Positions 11,466 through 24,363 of a stretch of DNA of 64,000 bases are shown piece by piece. How positions within the stretch are numbered: position 1 is the first letter of the stretch; each line of letters begins with the position of its first letter. Both the position numbers and the translations under genes were made by a program. The notes below the pieces were generated by a model that was not told where the DNA came from, made no database searches, and saw nothing but the letters and a program-made list of their open reading frames with translations. Origin of the DNA: Ceratothoa steindachneri (taxonomy: Eukaryota > Arthropoda > Malacostraca > Isopoda > Cymothoidae); contig OZ018330.1 of NCBI GenBank assembly GCA_963969495.1, positions 51,537,348 to 51,601,347 on the forward strand, in the 5' to 3' direction.

Positions 11466-12179
11466 ATAACATGTATCGTTCTACTGTTCTTTGATATTTC
11501 CTTGGTTTCCATAGAGCCCCCTTTCCTCTCTCCGTCTTTCTTACTGAGCTTGCCTTGGCTTTTAGATCCATGCATTTGGACCATGCCTGCTTGTTCGTCG
11601 TACTGCACAGGTGAGCGTACTTTCTCGATATTTTTCCTAGAATTTGGAATGATTTGCCTGTTGCTATACGCTCCTCCTCCCTTGGTGCATTCAATTGTGC
11701 CTTGAAGACATACCTCTTCTCTTAAACTTTTCCTTATTTGAAAAGCAGGCGATCTATGAAGGCCTTTGGCTTTAAAGAGCTCCAAACAAAATGGTTTTCT
11801 TATTATACTGGGTAGTGTAGATCGTGTATGAGGTTTTGCAAATCTAGAAATAGAGTGCAACGCTGAATGGTCAAATGATGATGTGAAATATGTAGTCGAA
11901 AGGAAGCCTGAGACAATAATGCAGATAAGCAGGTCATGAAGATACATATAAATTCATAGAATGGGCCAAAATAAGCTGTGAAGGAGAATGGTTAATCAGA
12001 GTAAGCGCGTAACAAAGAATCTTTTCGAAGGAGGATGAATGAGGATTTGGATGGGAACCAGGAGTTATTTTGCGCCGCCAACGAGGGTAAAACCATATGC
12101 AATTGGCTGAAAAAGCAGTGAAGCACATGATAAAATGTGTAATATATATACGCTAGTTTGTGGAGCTGGCTAAAGGGTA
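11466..12179. other. No supported gene; possible 5' CR1 remnants
   Basis: Minus-strand frames at 11450-11947 are open but lack recognisable motifs. They may be remnants of the CR1 segment upstream of its RT, but I cannot show this. Confidence 0.3.
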
Positions 12180-12790
12180 TGAGCGTGATGGTAGGGAAGT
12201 GTTATGACCTATTCCGAGAATTTACGAAGAGGGTGGTAAACTGTTAAAAAGTGCAATAAGTTTTAATTAAGAGGTGCATTTGGATGAAAAATGGCCGAAA
12301 TAAGTGGTTTGATGTGTATGTGGGGGGGGAAGGAGTCAATGGTATGCGACATTAGTATGGCAATTTTATATCCTTATGGATGGGCTACTGGCATAATTAG
12401 GAATGGGAATGAAGGAAAATGGCATGGAACTGTTGAAGAATGGTTAGGAATGGGTTCTATCTAAATTGGTATTGATTTATGCTGATAACCTGGTATAAAT
12501 GGCTGAAAGTGAGATGGATTTGGATATGTTGAATGAAGGGATAACTATTATATGTGAGGAGAGGGATAAAAATGAATGCAGAAAAGAGGAATTTGATGGT
12601 GTTGAGGGGTTAGGATAAGGATTTAAGGATGTTGGATGTGAGAATGGTAGTATAATAAGGAAGGAATGGGTAAAAAATATGAGAAGAATTGCTGAATTAG
12701 TCTTGAGAAGAGTTGGACGACTATGTAAAAATTGATTGTGCGAGATTGTGTTGTAGGCTACAGGCAGAGGTCAAGACGAAAGGTGGTTTA
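12180..12790 (+). pseudogene. Highly decayed LINE reverse transcriptase
   Basis: The plus strand gives LMDGLLA, then IYADNLV*MAESEMDLDMLN (a degenerate F/YADD box followed by the usual acidic stretch), then ICEERDKN and, near 12680, MRRIAELVLRRVGRLC-like sequence. This order fits the palm and downstream region of an insect LINE whose canonical text is LFNIFMDGV, LFADDTVLMAES and VCERRxLKVN. The second Asp is Asn here and stops are frequent. Confidence 0.5.
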
Positions 12791-14573
12791 AAAACTATTT
12801 TCTTTAAACGTGTATTTATTCACCTATTTTAAAAATAGTACTTTCGTTCATAAAGATCGTTGAAAATTATTGTCGAATAGAAAATCATGAACGGAATTTC
12901 CACTTATGAAAGGTTTGTTTAGTAGGAAATAGGAAATTAGCGATGGCAAAAAGCAGCAAAAGTGCGTTCGCATTTTTGTCCTGGACAAAACTGAATTAAA
13001 AATATATAAGCCATAAAAAGGAGATGACCTTTTTAGTGTTTCAAATTTAATAAGTTCAGTAAGAAGCGGCATTGTCTGTTTTCATTGCAAAGTTATTTTC
13101 TTTTAGTGCAACTTTTGTTCATGGGAGAAATAAGAAAAAGAAATCTTAGTTACCAACTTTGTGAATCCTTCAAAGTGATATACAGTATTTATTTTTCTGC
13201 TATAGAGATGCTGATATCTTTGAAACAAAATGGCGAAATAAATTATAATTGAACGCTCTGTTGTTTTCTTGTCAGATGTGCTATGAGAGACGAGTCGTGG
13301 TTTGGGTAGGTTAGAGGTCAAGGGTCAATGGATTATATGGCTCAAAGATGATGACCTTTTTACCCAATTCTGGAATAATGTGATGAAGAATTGTGACACT
13401 GCGGCCAATTATTCATCAATTAATATATTACGAATCACTCCTTTGTAAGTAGTCCATTTTTTATGCGATCCATATCACCAAAAAAATAATAAAAAATAAT
13501 AGTGTGATTCATATGTATAACAATACTAATTTACGAGACGTTCGGATTTAATTATCTGGTAACATTGTAGGTTCCCTATCTGTGAATGACCTCCAAGTTC
13601 AGTGAATGGGTGGATTACTGCAATACCGTTGTCTTCTTCTGAAAAAGACTATTCCTTTTTCGGTCTTTCATCTCGTTCACAATGAAGAACAATCTTTCAT
13701 GAATCGAATTCCATTCTAAGATGACTATTAATGATTTTTTTTTTATTTTCATTCCAGGTAAACTATTGATATGAACAACTGAGAATTATTTTTATAAATG
13801 AAATAAACGAGGTGGATAAAGAAACGAACGACACCGCTAGGCAAATTTTAATTTTACGCCTATGAAGGAAAGGCCCTTATTATAACCGACTCGAGGAACA
13901 CTAAATCACTTCTTATGAAATGCTATTTAGTACAGTGCAGATTGATTCTAAGAGGTTTCAAATATCTGAAAAGTTATTATTGGCAGAAGAAATAAATGGA
14001 AAGTGCATAAGTGTTCGTTCAACTGAAAAATATAGACAAGTTAATAAAAGAATTGTAGAAATACAAGAGGCAAGTTTTTTTTATTAATTATTTAGAAAGA
14101 AAGGAAACGTGTAATGGAACGAGAGTAAGTTCTCTCGTAGACGAAATAACGGGGCAGAAAAAAAAAATCCAAAGAACATGAAAGATTATACACTAATTTT
14201 AAATGTTTAAAATTTTCAAATGTGGTTTCTATAGAGACCTTCCGAACCCCTATATTCCTTGAATGACGAAAATATTTACAGGTTTTGTTTTGCATTTTGA
14301 GTTACATTATCAAAGTTTCAGTTGGCCTATTTTCAGATAGCAAATAAATGAAGACTTTTGACAACCTTAAAATCAATGAGAATAACGCTCTCGGGTTTTT
14401 CACCTCGCCCTTGGCCCCCAAAATATATGGCTACATGGAAGGTTTTGTATAATGTTGTAGCAGAAAACGAGGTTGGCTACGTTTATCCTACTCCCTCTAA
14501 CTCGGTTCATAGCGGCAATAGGCAACTAAAATTGCCACTCTCGACAGACCACAAAGAAGTACACAGGAAATTA
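12791..14573. other. Unassigned AT-rich DNA
   Basis: No gene, repeat or transposon terminus recognised. Short open frames (12848-13321, 14092-14576) show no coding signal that I can support. Confidence 0.35.
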
Positions 14574-14870
<297 letters not shown>

Positions 14871-14879
14871 AAAAAAGAA

Positions 14880-15853
14880 AAAGTGCAGTAGCGTACGTGT
14901 AACTATAGGGATAAAACCACAGTAATAGGACTAATTTTATATGTAAAACCAGGTTTCGACGGAGACATCCGTCATTGTCAGTTGTTAGTGAACAAGTGAG
15001 ATACAGAAGTTGCTTAACGTACAAACACACAAATCAGTGGCGCTAAGGTGGAATATGCGAGAATGTGTCGGCATTTTTGAGAAACGGAAGTATGAATTTC
15101 TTGCTTATTTAGGTATTAGTATTGAATTTGCCGTCGGAAGTATTAAAGTTGGAAATTTCTTTGATAAGTACCGATTCAATTAAGCGTCGATGTATATAAT
15201 TGTGAGACTTATAAACTATTTTAGCATTATCAATATCAAGTGATGATTTTCATTGGACATATGTAGAAATAAACTCGAGGAGAGGGCACCACGTCGCATA
15301 TCGCATTTGTGTTTATTCATTCTCTTGGAAAATCTGCTGCTTTCACCGAAATATAATTCATTACATGATTTGCAGGGAATAAAATAAACTCCCTGTTCTT
15401 TATCGATCGATCTATTTTTGGATAGGCTATTTCTGATCGTATTCTCGTACTGAAAGGTGACATTGATGCTGTTGGTCCGTGCCAACTTTTTAAAATTGAT
15501 TAAGTGGGGGGAGTATGGAAAGGTAACATAATATTTGTCACATCTATTTTCCTTATAATTAGCTTGGGAGTAATAGATGGTTCTGACGTTTTAGTGGCAC
15601 TTTTCTATGAACCAAAAGGGATATAGCTGTTCAATGAATGTTTGGATGATTGTATTAATTTCGTCTTGCAAGAAACAAGGATCACAAAAGCATATTGTTC
15701 CGTCTACAGGAAAGCAACTAATTCTAATGTCTATATTCATTATTTCTCGTGTCACGTTGTATCCGATAAAAAGTCTGTAGTTTCTTCCATTTTCTGAGAG
15801 CATATGGCATTTATAATTCTTGTTTCTTGCAAAACTAAATTAATTCAATCATC
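14880..15853 (-). mobile_element. Penelope-like element, 5'-truncated, with inverted 5' segment
   Basis: Minus-strand frames from 15680 down encode CDPCFLQDEINTIIQTFIE, then YPFWFIEKCH, RTIYYSQANYKENRCDKYYV, NSINVTFQYENTIRNSLSKN and a GIY-YIG nuclease (GVYFIPCKSCNELYFGESS, KRMNKHKCDMRRG at 15385-15280). The C..C pair is intact, and the second YIG motif reads YFG. Segment 15690-15853 is the preceding part of the same protein on the opposite strand (YCSVYRKATNSNVYIHYFSC through CFLQN*INSIIQ), overlapping the minus-strand part by about 42 bp. The element is therefore inverted at its 5' end. It interrupts the I-group LINE at 15853/15854, and its 3' tail meets (TA)n. Confidence 0.85.
14951..14981 (-). 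other. Hammerhead-like motif in PLE tail
   Basis: The minus strand reads CTGACAA, then a GACGG/CCGTC hairpin, then GAAA followed by ACC-T-GGT. This mirrors the hammerhead core order (CUGANGA, stem II, GAAA, short stem III) except that the core G is A. The fold is inferred by eye. Confidence 0.35.
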
Positions 15854-18660
15854 CAATGCCCCGAGAGCGCTTTGTGAGTCGTATAAATCACAATCCGGTC
15901 TCCGAACAGGGCACGTCACGTATTGCCACCAGCTCGGCCGTGAAGACAGAGGCAGCGCCTGGCAGAGCCCCGCTGACTTCAAACATAGGGGATATGGCGT
16001 AAAAGCCGACCCCTTCTTGCGACTTGGAGCCATCCGTATACACTGGCACAGTTCCAGCGTGACACGAGGTGTGCTCTAAAAAGGTTGAACGCAACACTCC
16101 CTGCGTTGTAGAAACTTTGGGAGCAGAGGTGTGGTGACAAATAGAAAAGGGTGGTACCCTCCAGGGTGGCGTGCTGGTCAAAACTAGGGGCGCCACCGGC
16201 CCGAGAGCTATACTTAGCTCTGGAAGGGCTTAGGGTATGACTGGCGTCTCTCGCGGCATAGGCACCGTGGAAATCAGCTGCGGATGTAGTAGGAGCTGTT
16301 GGCGACGGAGGGAGGCGCCGGGCTCGCGCGTACAATCCAATAATGCACTGCGCACGGCGTAGAGAGAGTGGCATCTCCCCAGCATCGACAAGTAGGCTCT
16401 CAATGGGGGAAGTGCACAATGCACCGGTCGCCAGGCAAAGGCCCGTGTGGTGGATGAAGTCCACTTTTCTCAATACAAGCTCAGCTGCGGATGCATAAAA
16501 CTCACATCAGTAGTCGAGCTTAGCAGTAGCCCTATCAGCGCCCCAAGCGCTGAACCTCACGGAACAAAGAATATTCATGGTGTGGGTACAAGAGACCGTA
16601 AGGCTGTGAATATGAGCCTCCCAGGTAAGGCATCGGTCAAATACAAGACCAAGGCGTACCCCCATTGAGAAAAAAGTTTGGGTCAGGATAGAGCCGTGGA
16701 TTGTGGCAGCAGTGCACCACCTTAGTCTTGGTCAAGGAAAACCGTAGTCTGTGCGCTTCGGCATAGCGAGAGACGCGGTTCAATCCCTGTTGGAATCGAA
16801 GCCCCAGAGTTGGCATCTGGGCCATGCCAAAGGAGATAGAAAGGTCGTCCACGTAGGGCGTAGCGAGAACATCTTCTGGTAGCACCGAGGTGATGCTGTT
16901 GATGCTCAGGGCAAAGAGTGACACTGAGAACACTTCCCTGTGGGACACTGTTCCTGTTTCATTGATCCGGAGAGGCCCCCCCCCCTCACCCGTACGCGGA
17001 AAATTTCAGATATAAAGATTGGGAGGCGTCCTTTCGCCTCCATCGTGTGGAGAGTCCATGGTACCGCATTACCATGCGGTATCATAGGCCTTCTCCAGAT
17101 CGAAAAACACCGTGGCGTAGTGCTGTCTACGAAGGAAGGCCTTGCAGACGACATTTTCCATTTGAAGCAGAGCATCCGACGTGGAGTGAAGCATGCAGAA
17201 TCCGCATTGTGCAGAAGACAAATGGCCTCCGCTGTCCAGAAAAAAGGCTAATCTAACATATACCAATTTCTCAATCAACTTGCACACGCAAGAGGTTAGA
17301 GAGATTGGGCGAAAACCGGCCGAGGTAGAGTGATTTCTCCCCGGTTTTCGAAAAGCGAGCACAGTAGAGATTCGCCAGGAATCTGGGAGGAGACCCTCTA
17401 ACCACATCCTGTTGAACAAATTTAACAGAAAACCATGCCTCTCTCACCCAGGTATCGAAGCATGGCATGCGGGACATTATCCGGACCAGGGGCGGTGTAC
17501 GCGCACGAAGAGAGAGAGAGGAACGCAACTCGCTTATAGTGACCCTGTCGTTGACGGGTTCTCCACCTCTAGAGAGAAAGTCCAGTTGGCGCCTTTTCGC
17601 GTCATTAGGGCGTGAATTGTATGCTGTTGGGGAAGCATCCCGGCTAGAAAGTCGTGAGAAAGCGGTCACAAAGGATTCCGCCACGGACGCGGGGTCCAAG
17701 ATTGCGGTCCCATTCTCCTGGAGAACGGGCGGGGGGTCCTGTGAGAACTTGCCCCTAATCCTTTTGACTCGCTTCCACACCTCTGCTAGAGGGGCCTTCC
17801 TGTTAAGTGAAGACACGTATATCCACCAAGAAGAGCGACGGGTGTGCATCGAAATATACCGGAACCTAGCCCTAGCTCGAAGAAATTCACCGACAGTGAA
17901 ATCGTTCGGGCGGCGCTTATAGCGCATGTAGGCATAACGCTTCTGCTTGAGGGCTGTCTGAAACTCGGCTGACCACCACGGGAGTGGTCGGCGTGTAAAA
18001 CGGCCAGCCTTCTATAAATAGTAGTTAGGCCCACGGCGATGAGGTTGCCGGAGAAGAACTCAACGGACTCATCTACCGACCTAAACTCCTCGACTGAGAT
18101 AGAGAATTCAGTCATTTCCTGAAATGTAGACCACCGCTCCCGCGCCAAGAACCACCGGGGCGGGCTCTCGGGCAGCTATCTCAAGTTCGTCGATCAGGTT
18201 GGCAAGGACTTGACCATGGGGATTAATTGAGTACTCTTCCCAGAAGGTGTGTCTACCGTTTAGATCTCAGAGCAAGAGAAAGGGTCCCGGCAACCGAACC
18301 ACGACGCGGTGGAAGTCCTCCGCGTCGAAGTCGGCTGACGGTGGAATGTACGCGGAAATAACAGTATACTTCGTAACAAGGTGCAGCTGCACAGTTACTG
18401 CCTGAAAAGACACAGCATGCTGGCATCATGGAGACATCATACTGGGTGTAAATCGTACATCCTCCCCACCGGCCCCCATCCCGTGGTTGTAGGGTCACCA
18501 AAACCCTTATACTCCGGGAGGGTGGGGAGGGGGCATGCGCCCAGCATGGTCTCCAGCAAAAAGATAGCTAACGGAGAACGGGAGGAGACGAGCCTCCACA
18601 ACTCCTCCCAATTGGCTCGGAGTCCTCGCTAATTCCATTGAAGGAATATGCCCTCCAGGC
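15854..18660 (-). pseudogene. I-element ORF2 (endonuclease, RT, RNase H), broken
   Basis: The minus strand from about 18645 reads QWN*RGLRANWEELWRL, the N-terminal motif of the exonuclease III-like endonuclease with a stop where Cys is usual. The linker with FSQDPPPVLQENGTAI lies near 17750. RT motifs follow: LLPDSWRISTVLAFRKPGRN, FRPISLTSCVCKLIEKLVYV (17340-17250), FFDLEKAYDTAW (catalytic Asp, about 17070) and YVDDLSISFG (about 16855). After a C-terminal stretch, RNase H begins with VPVYTDGSKSQEGVGFYAIS (about 16050), retains FTAELVAI and reaches YDSQSAL just before the truncation at 15854. The three RNase H acidic residues D, E and D are present. Multiple frameshifts occur (for example near 17930, 17070, 16500 and 15970). 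Confidence 0.8.
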
Positions 18661-20489
18661 CTAGCTAGGAGGAGACGCGGGGGCCCCAATCGAAGAAAAG
18701 AAAAGAGGGGAGCTCTGATTTTAGCCGGGGCTGGGTATGAAACCTTTTTACGGCCAGTTTTACCAGGAAAGCGCTCTAGGTAGGTGGAACCCGCAGAAGG
18801 ATTCTGATTGGACTCATAAACGACCGTGCTCGTAGGCCTTGAGGAGCCAGGATCAGAGTGTGTCTTTCTCAACATTGATGCATAGGACGTCCCGGGCAAA
18901 GCCGGGCTTGCCATGACCAAGTCCTTAGCCTCGCGAATTGAGAGACGATCCTCAGCCTGAACGGCCAGGATTTCATTCTCAAGGAGATTCACACCACATT
19001 GCTTCGAAGAGAGATAGGCTCTTCGCATTTGACACACATGGTCACACACGATTTGGACTTATCGTGTGCGGCCTTGGAACATCTTACACAGATTTGGGGT
19101 AATCCCAACCTTGCAGGTTGACAGGAGCGATTAGTATGGCTGAAGCGGCGACAGTAATAGCACCTCCGCTGCAGTAGCACGAATCCCTCCACGCGGCAGC
19201 GATACCAACCGGCACGCACCGACTCAGGGAGCTTGTCACAGTCGAACGTGATGAAAAGTGTAGGGGGTTCTCGAGGCCCCTCCCTGTTTTCTCATCACAC
19301 GCTCGATCTTGACCACCCCATGGTCGGCCAGCTCTAAGGTGATGTCATCTATGCAATAGTCCAAGAGTTTTCTCTCATAAACTACTCCTTTCACAAAGTT
19401 CATGGTAGAGTGTGGCATCACACTCACCGGGGTGCCATCAAGTGTCCGAAGGGCCCTAATCATGGCCGCTCCTGATGGATTCGACGCATTCGCCAAAAGG
19501 CTCCCGTCCGAGAAACTGGTCACCTTCGTGTCTCTACAAATTACAGTAGCTAAAGCTCTCCTCTGATGGATTATGTTGCCCTTATCCAACATGGTGCCAT
19601 TAGTGGAACGAATAACGAGGAAGCGTTTGAAGCCAGCTGGCTCGAAAACGCGGGGTAGTCTCTAAATGAGGGGCCCCGATGTAATCGAGGCTCCGCTCTG
19701 CGCACTAACACTTTTGGTCTTAGTCAGGGACTCCGCACTCGTGGGAGCAGAAGGGCCGGACATGCCGATCTTGGCTTGGTCGCTTATTGAAGTGGCAGCA
19801 GACCCATCCGACCGAGCAGCCACCTCGAATGGAAAGGAGCCCCGAATTTTTTTCGTCTTTTTTTTGTTTTTTTTCTTTTTAGGAGAGGAGGGCGGGGAAT
19901 AAACTCGCTTCTCTCCTCCGCCGGCATGAGCCATCAGGCCAGATGGACGACTTCGAGAAGGTCCTCGACGTCGCAGGGGCACCAGCCGGAGGAGGAAATC
20001 CGTCCTAGTATTGCCTTTGAGACCCGAGCCGTCTGAGGATGACCTTGCACAGGAGCAGGCTCGGGTTCGGTGTTTAGCGCCGAACCCGGATTCGCCCCTA
20101 TAGAAGGTCCTTCTATCCACCCTGTCTTCCCTCTCCCCCCTAAGGGGATTTGCCTTACCGAGCCGCTTCAACGGGGAGCGATCGGTTATGGGCTGCCTGC
20201 TGGCTTTCTTGGCAGTTTCCTTGGAAAGTAAAGGGGGCACTGCCGCTGGAAAGAGGGAGGCACCCGAGGGCACCTCCAGAAAAGGTAAAGAAGAGGAGCA
20301 AGCCTCCTCTCCGGTTAAAGAGTTTTGGAGGGTCCCTTGTGAGAGCACAGGAGATGGGACCTCCATTTTTTCAGTCAGTGGAGCTTCCTGAAGGCTGTCC
20401 GTCGATGGTGAGGAGGAAAGTGGAAGATGTTTTTTTTTAAGATTTTTATCATGGGGCATGGGAACCCTATTTTTTTCTGCGGGAAGCAA
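18650..20489 (-). pseudogene. I-element ORF1 (Gag-like, zinc knuckles), broken
   Basis: The frame starts at an ATG at 20489 and runs through a low-complexity Ser/Pro/Lys-rich region (poly-Lys at about 19870) to an in-frame TAG at 19664-19662. It resumes in the same frame (RLPRVFEPAGFKRFLVIRS) until a frameshift near 19260, after which it reads TLFITFDCDKLPESVRAGWY. A retroviral-type knuckle CYYCRRFSHTNRSC (CX2CX4HX4C) follows at about 19165-19125, then CVRCSKAAHDKSKSC and CVKCEEP. This is the usual order of nucleic-acid-binding ORF1 proteins in I and Jockey elements, which coat the RNA. At least one stop and two frameshifts make it non-functional. The C-terminal limit near 18650 is inferred from where the endonuclease begins. 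Confidence 0.75.
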
Positions 20490-20996
20490 AGGCTAATCAC
20501 TCCTCGCAGTAGCCCACTCTTCAAGGACTGCGTATAGAGCTGGCAGAGCCAGGTGCTGCCATTTTAGGCCACCCCTCCCGCCTAGTGACCTGGCAGCCCT
20601 TCGGCATAATGCCTCCACCTTGGGTGCAGCGTTAAAAGATAGATAGTCAAGTGAGAAGGAAAGGGGGCGTGAGGGAGGTACGGGTTGAGATGAAGCAGGT
20701 TGTTAAAAACCCGCCATCCTAAACCGGAGCTCAAGGGTTAGGGAACATTGCCCCCCCCCCCTCAGCTCCGATCCGAGATAGTTGGCTGAGAAGAAGGTCA
20801 GCATCTACCCTGTGAATATAGAGGCCACCCAGAGAAAGATATGGGAGAGGTTGTAGAGGAAGTGAGGAAGTAGGGGAAAAACACAGGCTGTCTGAAAGAA
20901 GAAGAGGCTAAGCTGGGACCGGACGGGGCGCTGAATCCCTTCTCTTCAGTACGGCGGCCAGGAAGGCAAATCGCCGCGCCCCTTACGGGCTATTGT

Positions 20997-21540
20997 TTAC
21001 GAATTTACTTGTCCTCGGTGTTTCTAAAAAAGATATATAGGCAGCACGACTCGCTCCCTGAGAGCAAGGTTCTCTTCACACATGGGCATCAGCGCTCGTA
21101 CTGGAAAACCACTTAATCGTAAAGAACCATCCCCTATCCTAGGGCATGCAACGCGGATATAACTATAGATAATTTTACAGTAATTGATCAAGATAACAAT
21201 AAACAAAGCTTAAGAATACTAGAATCCCTTTATATTAAATTCCGTGCCCCTACTCTTAATTGTGACTCGTCCGCTGCTCCCCTATTATGACATAACTCTA
21301 CTACCAATACAATCTTACCCCTCTCCACTTCTCTCTGTAGTCAGACCAATATAGGTGGCTGTCTTGATGTTTCTCCCTTGTATTCCTCTAGGATTTTTAA
21401 TATTCTAACTTATAAATTATGTATTTTCTTAGGTTTTTGTATTAAGAAAAGAAAATTATCTCCTTCCTTTCTACTTTAATATTATAGAATCAGAAGATGA
21501 GTGGACAGCTCGAAACGTTGTTTTATACCCAATAAATGAA
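20997..21540 (+). mobile_element. Penelope-like element, C-terminal endonuclease and tail
   Basis: Plus-strand translation from 21030 gives RYIGSTTRSLRARFSSHMG, ISARTGKPLNRK, PILGHATRI, then FTVIDQDNNKQSLRILESLY, IKFRAPTLNCDSSAAPLL. These are the second half of the GIY-YIG endonuclease (YIG with the downstream catalytic Arg) and the C-terminal end typical of PLE proteins. About 230 bases of T-rich tail follow, ending in a hammerhead-like motif at 21490-21520. It abuts the 5' end of the I-group LINE on its left. The GIY half and the RT are absent. Confidence 0.7.
21490..21520 (+). other. Hammerhead-like motif in PLE tail
   Basis: TCAGAAGATGAG, a short GAG/CTC hairpin, then CGAAACG. It has the same order as the other PLE tails in this window, but with a weak three-base stem. 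Confidence 0.3.
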
Positions 21541-23397
21541 GATGAATTTCTCCACATTCTATATACTCTCATTCCTGGTGAAATTATATATATATGAAGT
21601 GCTACTAATGCAGGCTCTTGAGCTAAATGATATAATCCGTAAGACATACTTTGCCATCGATAATTCGTACAGAATAAATGATAATTGCCCCTTAAAGTGT
21701 TTGTTTTATCGTTGGTGAGGTAATCCACGTTTCACAACCGCAAGATTTGAGGCGGACCATTCGAAAAAGAGCTCCTTTAAAGTTAGTCATTTTTCTTTGC
21801 CGAAGGAACTATTAAAGCCAATTTTGAATCTGGCCTCTTCACAATTTTAGTCATAATTTTCCATTACTTACTTAACCTTAAGTTCGGTTAACATCTTAAA
21901 CTTGTTAGGAATTGGAATTTATATTTAATTCACTAGTAATGTGATGTTTAGGAAGAATACGTAGTATCGCATGTAGCTGACCTTCAACTAAGAGTCGTTT
22001 TCCAGCTAAATGGTGCTTCGTTACATTACGGAATGGGCATTCATGGGATCCTGGACAAAACTTCTCCTATCCAGTAGATTGGTAGAGATGGAGCCGATTT
22101 CTCAGGCACTTACCTTAGGGACAACTCTAAAAGATTATCTATCACACACAAACTCAAGATTTTAATGCCCTGAAGCTCTAAAATGTGCGAAGATAAATAT
22201 GGCAAATACGAGTATGTATGGAAAAATGCATATGGTCATAGCATACTACGTGTGACCCATAAATGCCCACTTTCAGTTCGAAAGTATAATCATGATGCAA
22301 TATATTTGTTCATAATTTCAATAAGTCTCAGAAGATTCCCGATAAAAGGTGTATCTTTGATCCAAAGGATTGGCGTTGAAAAAGATTCACCATTCTCGAT
22401 GGATCAAATACTTGTGAAGAAACCGGGTTCTCATAATTTCGTACTTTCAGTCAGTTACATCATTGCTCTACTCCACGTTATAATGTGAACAAAGATAATC
22501 ATACCCCTGGCAAATTTGGCTTTGCTTCCTATATCATAATATAGTCCAAAATTTCTTTCTCTTCGCTTGATACAATTCAAATTTTGCAACGTATCTTCAA
22601 ACTCATCCTCATTTAATTTTATTGTTATTTTCCGATTTTCTATTTTGCAATTAACAATTTTGGAATCAAATCCACCAAGCCTCAACACAAGCTTCTAGGC
22701 TTCACTTATTTCTACGTTTTTTAATGTATCACTTTAATATAATTCGCACGGCCCTCAAAAGAAACTGTGTTTATGTTATTCTGAGGCAAAATGAAAAAAA
22801 TAGATTAAATTTAAATAGTTTCACGTAGATTAAAATTCTATTGATAAAAATCCTCCGATGAGAATATCATTATAATATCTAGCAATAAGGGAACAGTTAG
22901 TTATTCCTTATATATCACCAGTTATCATTATAAATTTAAAAAACCCGAATCAGCCAAATACCTGCTTTCTTATGCTATTATATTACTTTTTAGATTTCTA
23001 TGCTGATGATGCATACATTACCGATGCAAGTGATTGGTTACAATTACCACATATCGTCCAATCTATTTCGATGTGAAAGTTTAAAATACCTTTCGCTTTG
23101 GAAATAGCCCATGCAATTATCAATTCTGAAAATTCCATTTTTATGAGGTTTGGCTCGAAGCAGAACACTAATTTTATCTTTCAAGTTTAATTTTTATTAA
23201 TATTTTTAAAAAATTTCTACTATAATTAAATTTATTGTGACTATCTTGTGAAGACGTGATACTTTTCAGGATTCTCAAAGCTTTGACAGTATCATATTGC
23301 ACTTTTTATTGAGGGCGTCAATGCGCATGCCATTTCACGGTATATGGCATTATTTTGTCACTCTACTTTGTCACTCAAATAATGCTTCTTTCAATTA
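21541..23397. other. Unassigned AT-rich DNA
   Basis: No gene recognised. Frames at 22183-22488 (+) and 22455-22688 (-) are open but overlap at opposite strands and lack motifs or splice signals. Confidence 0.35.
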
Positions 23398-23632
23398 ATC
23401 TGCCGCCAAAAGGCAGAATGCATTAACTCCAAAACTGCGATTTTTGCAAATTTGATATCTATGGAATCTGTAGAATGAGACGAACATGCCTATTACGGCG
23501 GTTTACGTCTGTCTTGTCATCATTCCGAGATTTCAAATGGTAAGTTGCATTAACTCCACTGAAATCTTAAATATCGATTTTCTCAAAACAAGGATCTTGG
23601 AGTTAAGGCGTTTTATCTTTTGGCGGCAGATT
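23398..23632. mobile_element. Palindromic MITE-like insertion
   Basis: Both edges read inward as AATCTGCCGCCAAAAG. The similarity of the two arms continues imperfectly through GCATTAACTCC / GCCTTAACTCC and TTTTG-rich runs. The whole 235 bases can form a long imperfect hairpin. No coding sequence and no unambiguous target duplication were found, so the superfamily is unknown. Confidence 0.55.
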
Positions 23633-23892
23633 TGGTGTTAGGGTGCATTCATTGCATGTTTGACAAAACTAGTATTAGAGAAATAGGTAAAGATAGAAAG
23701 ATGTCACGTTTTATTCCATTCTTAAAAAAATAAATAAAAAATGCGGGGATAATAATAAAAAGTAAGCCTACCTGGGCAAAGAAAATGCGCTTATATTATT
23801 ATATTAAATCAACATCTAAAGTAAAAGGCTAAATATATCTATACAAGTATACCATTGATGTAAAAAAATATGAAAATTTTGATTTTTGTCAT

Positions 23893-23895
<3 letters not shown>

Positions 23896-23969
<74 letters not shown>
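23896..23969. repeat. (ATT)n microsatellite
   Basis: About 25 ATT units interrupted once by a C. A minus-strand open frame across it encodes poly-Asn and is an artefact. Confidence 0.95.
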
Positions 23970-23970
<1 letters not shown>

Positions 23971-24363
23971 ACTTACGTGATGAGAGAGAAATATTGATTG
24001 AGCTTCGAAATGCATTAAAATAGGCTTCATAATCCTACAATGTTATAACCAATGATTGTTCTGTCCTAGTCAGTACCCATCCCATTTCCACCTCGTTACC
24101 CTCTGCTACCTTATCCTTAGACCAGTAATCATCCAGTCCTCAAACGATACCATTTGTCCCTTTTCAATCGTGGGCAAGGTCTCACGACCGGATAATAAAT
24201 TAATATAAAAATCAGAAAGACCATCGCTAGCAAACTCGAGGTGGAGAGATAAAGGAAGGACGGCAATGTTGTTTTGTCACTATCCAGCGAGTAGGAAATC
24301 ATCCGTTGGTCGAGGCAGTACCCCCCCCATCCCCATTCCGCGTCGGAGGGGGGGGGGAACCCC
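23970..24363. other. No gene seen
   Basis: Contains a poly-C/poly-G pair (24319-24358) that could form a GC hairpin. No coding or transposon motif was recognised. Confidence 0.3.

Larger units (their letters stand above)
15854..20996 (-). mobile_element. I-group non-LTR retrotransposon, nearly full 5' part, 3' end removed
   Basis: A 5.1-kb minus-strand element with two decayed reading regions: ORF1 with zinc knuckles, and ORF2 with apurinic-type endonuclease, reverse transcriptase and RNase H. It is markedly GC-richer than its surroundings, which sets it apart from the flanking AT-rich DNA. Its 3' portion is lost at 15854, where a PLE begins in the middle of the RNase H domain. Its 5' edge at about 20996 abuts another PLE. 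Four other copies or pieces of the family are in the window (25271-26026, 55317-56835, 56836-57650, 57990-58130), which supply its missing 3' end. The RNase H domain after the RT and the ORF1 knuckles favour the I group over Jockey. Confidence 0.85.

Noticed and set aside
15804..17922. Plus-strand open frames across the I-group LINE
   Set aside because: They are antisense shadows of the GC-rich RT and RNase H sequence on the minus strand.
19666..20440. Plus-strand open frames across I-element ORF1
   Set aside because: Antisense shadows; the minus strand carries the zinc knuckles.
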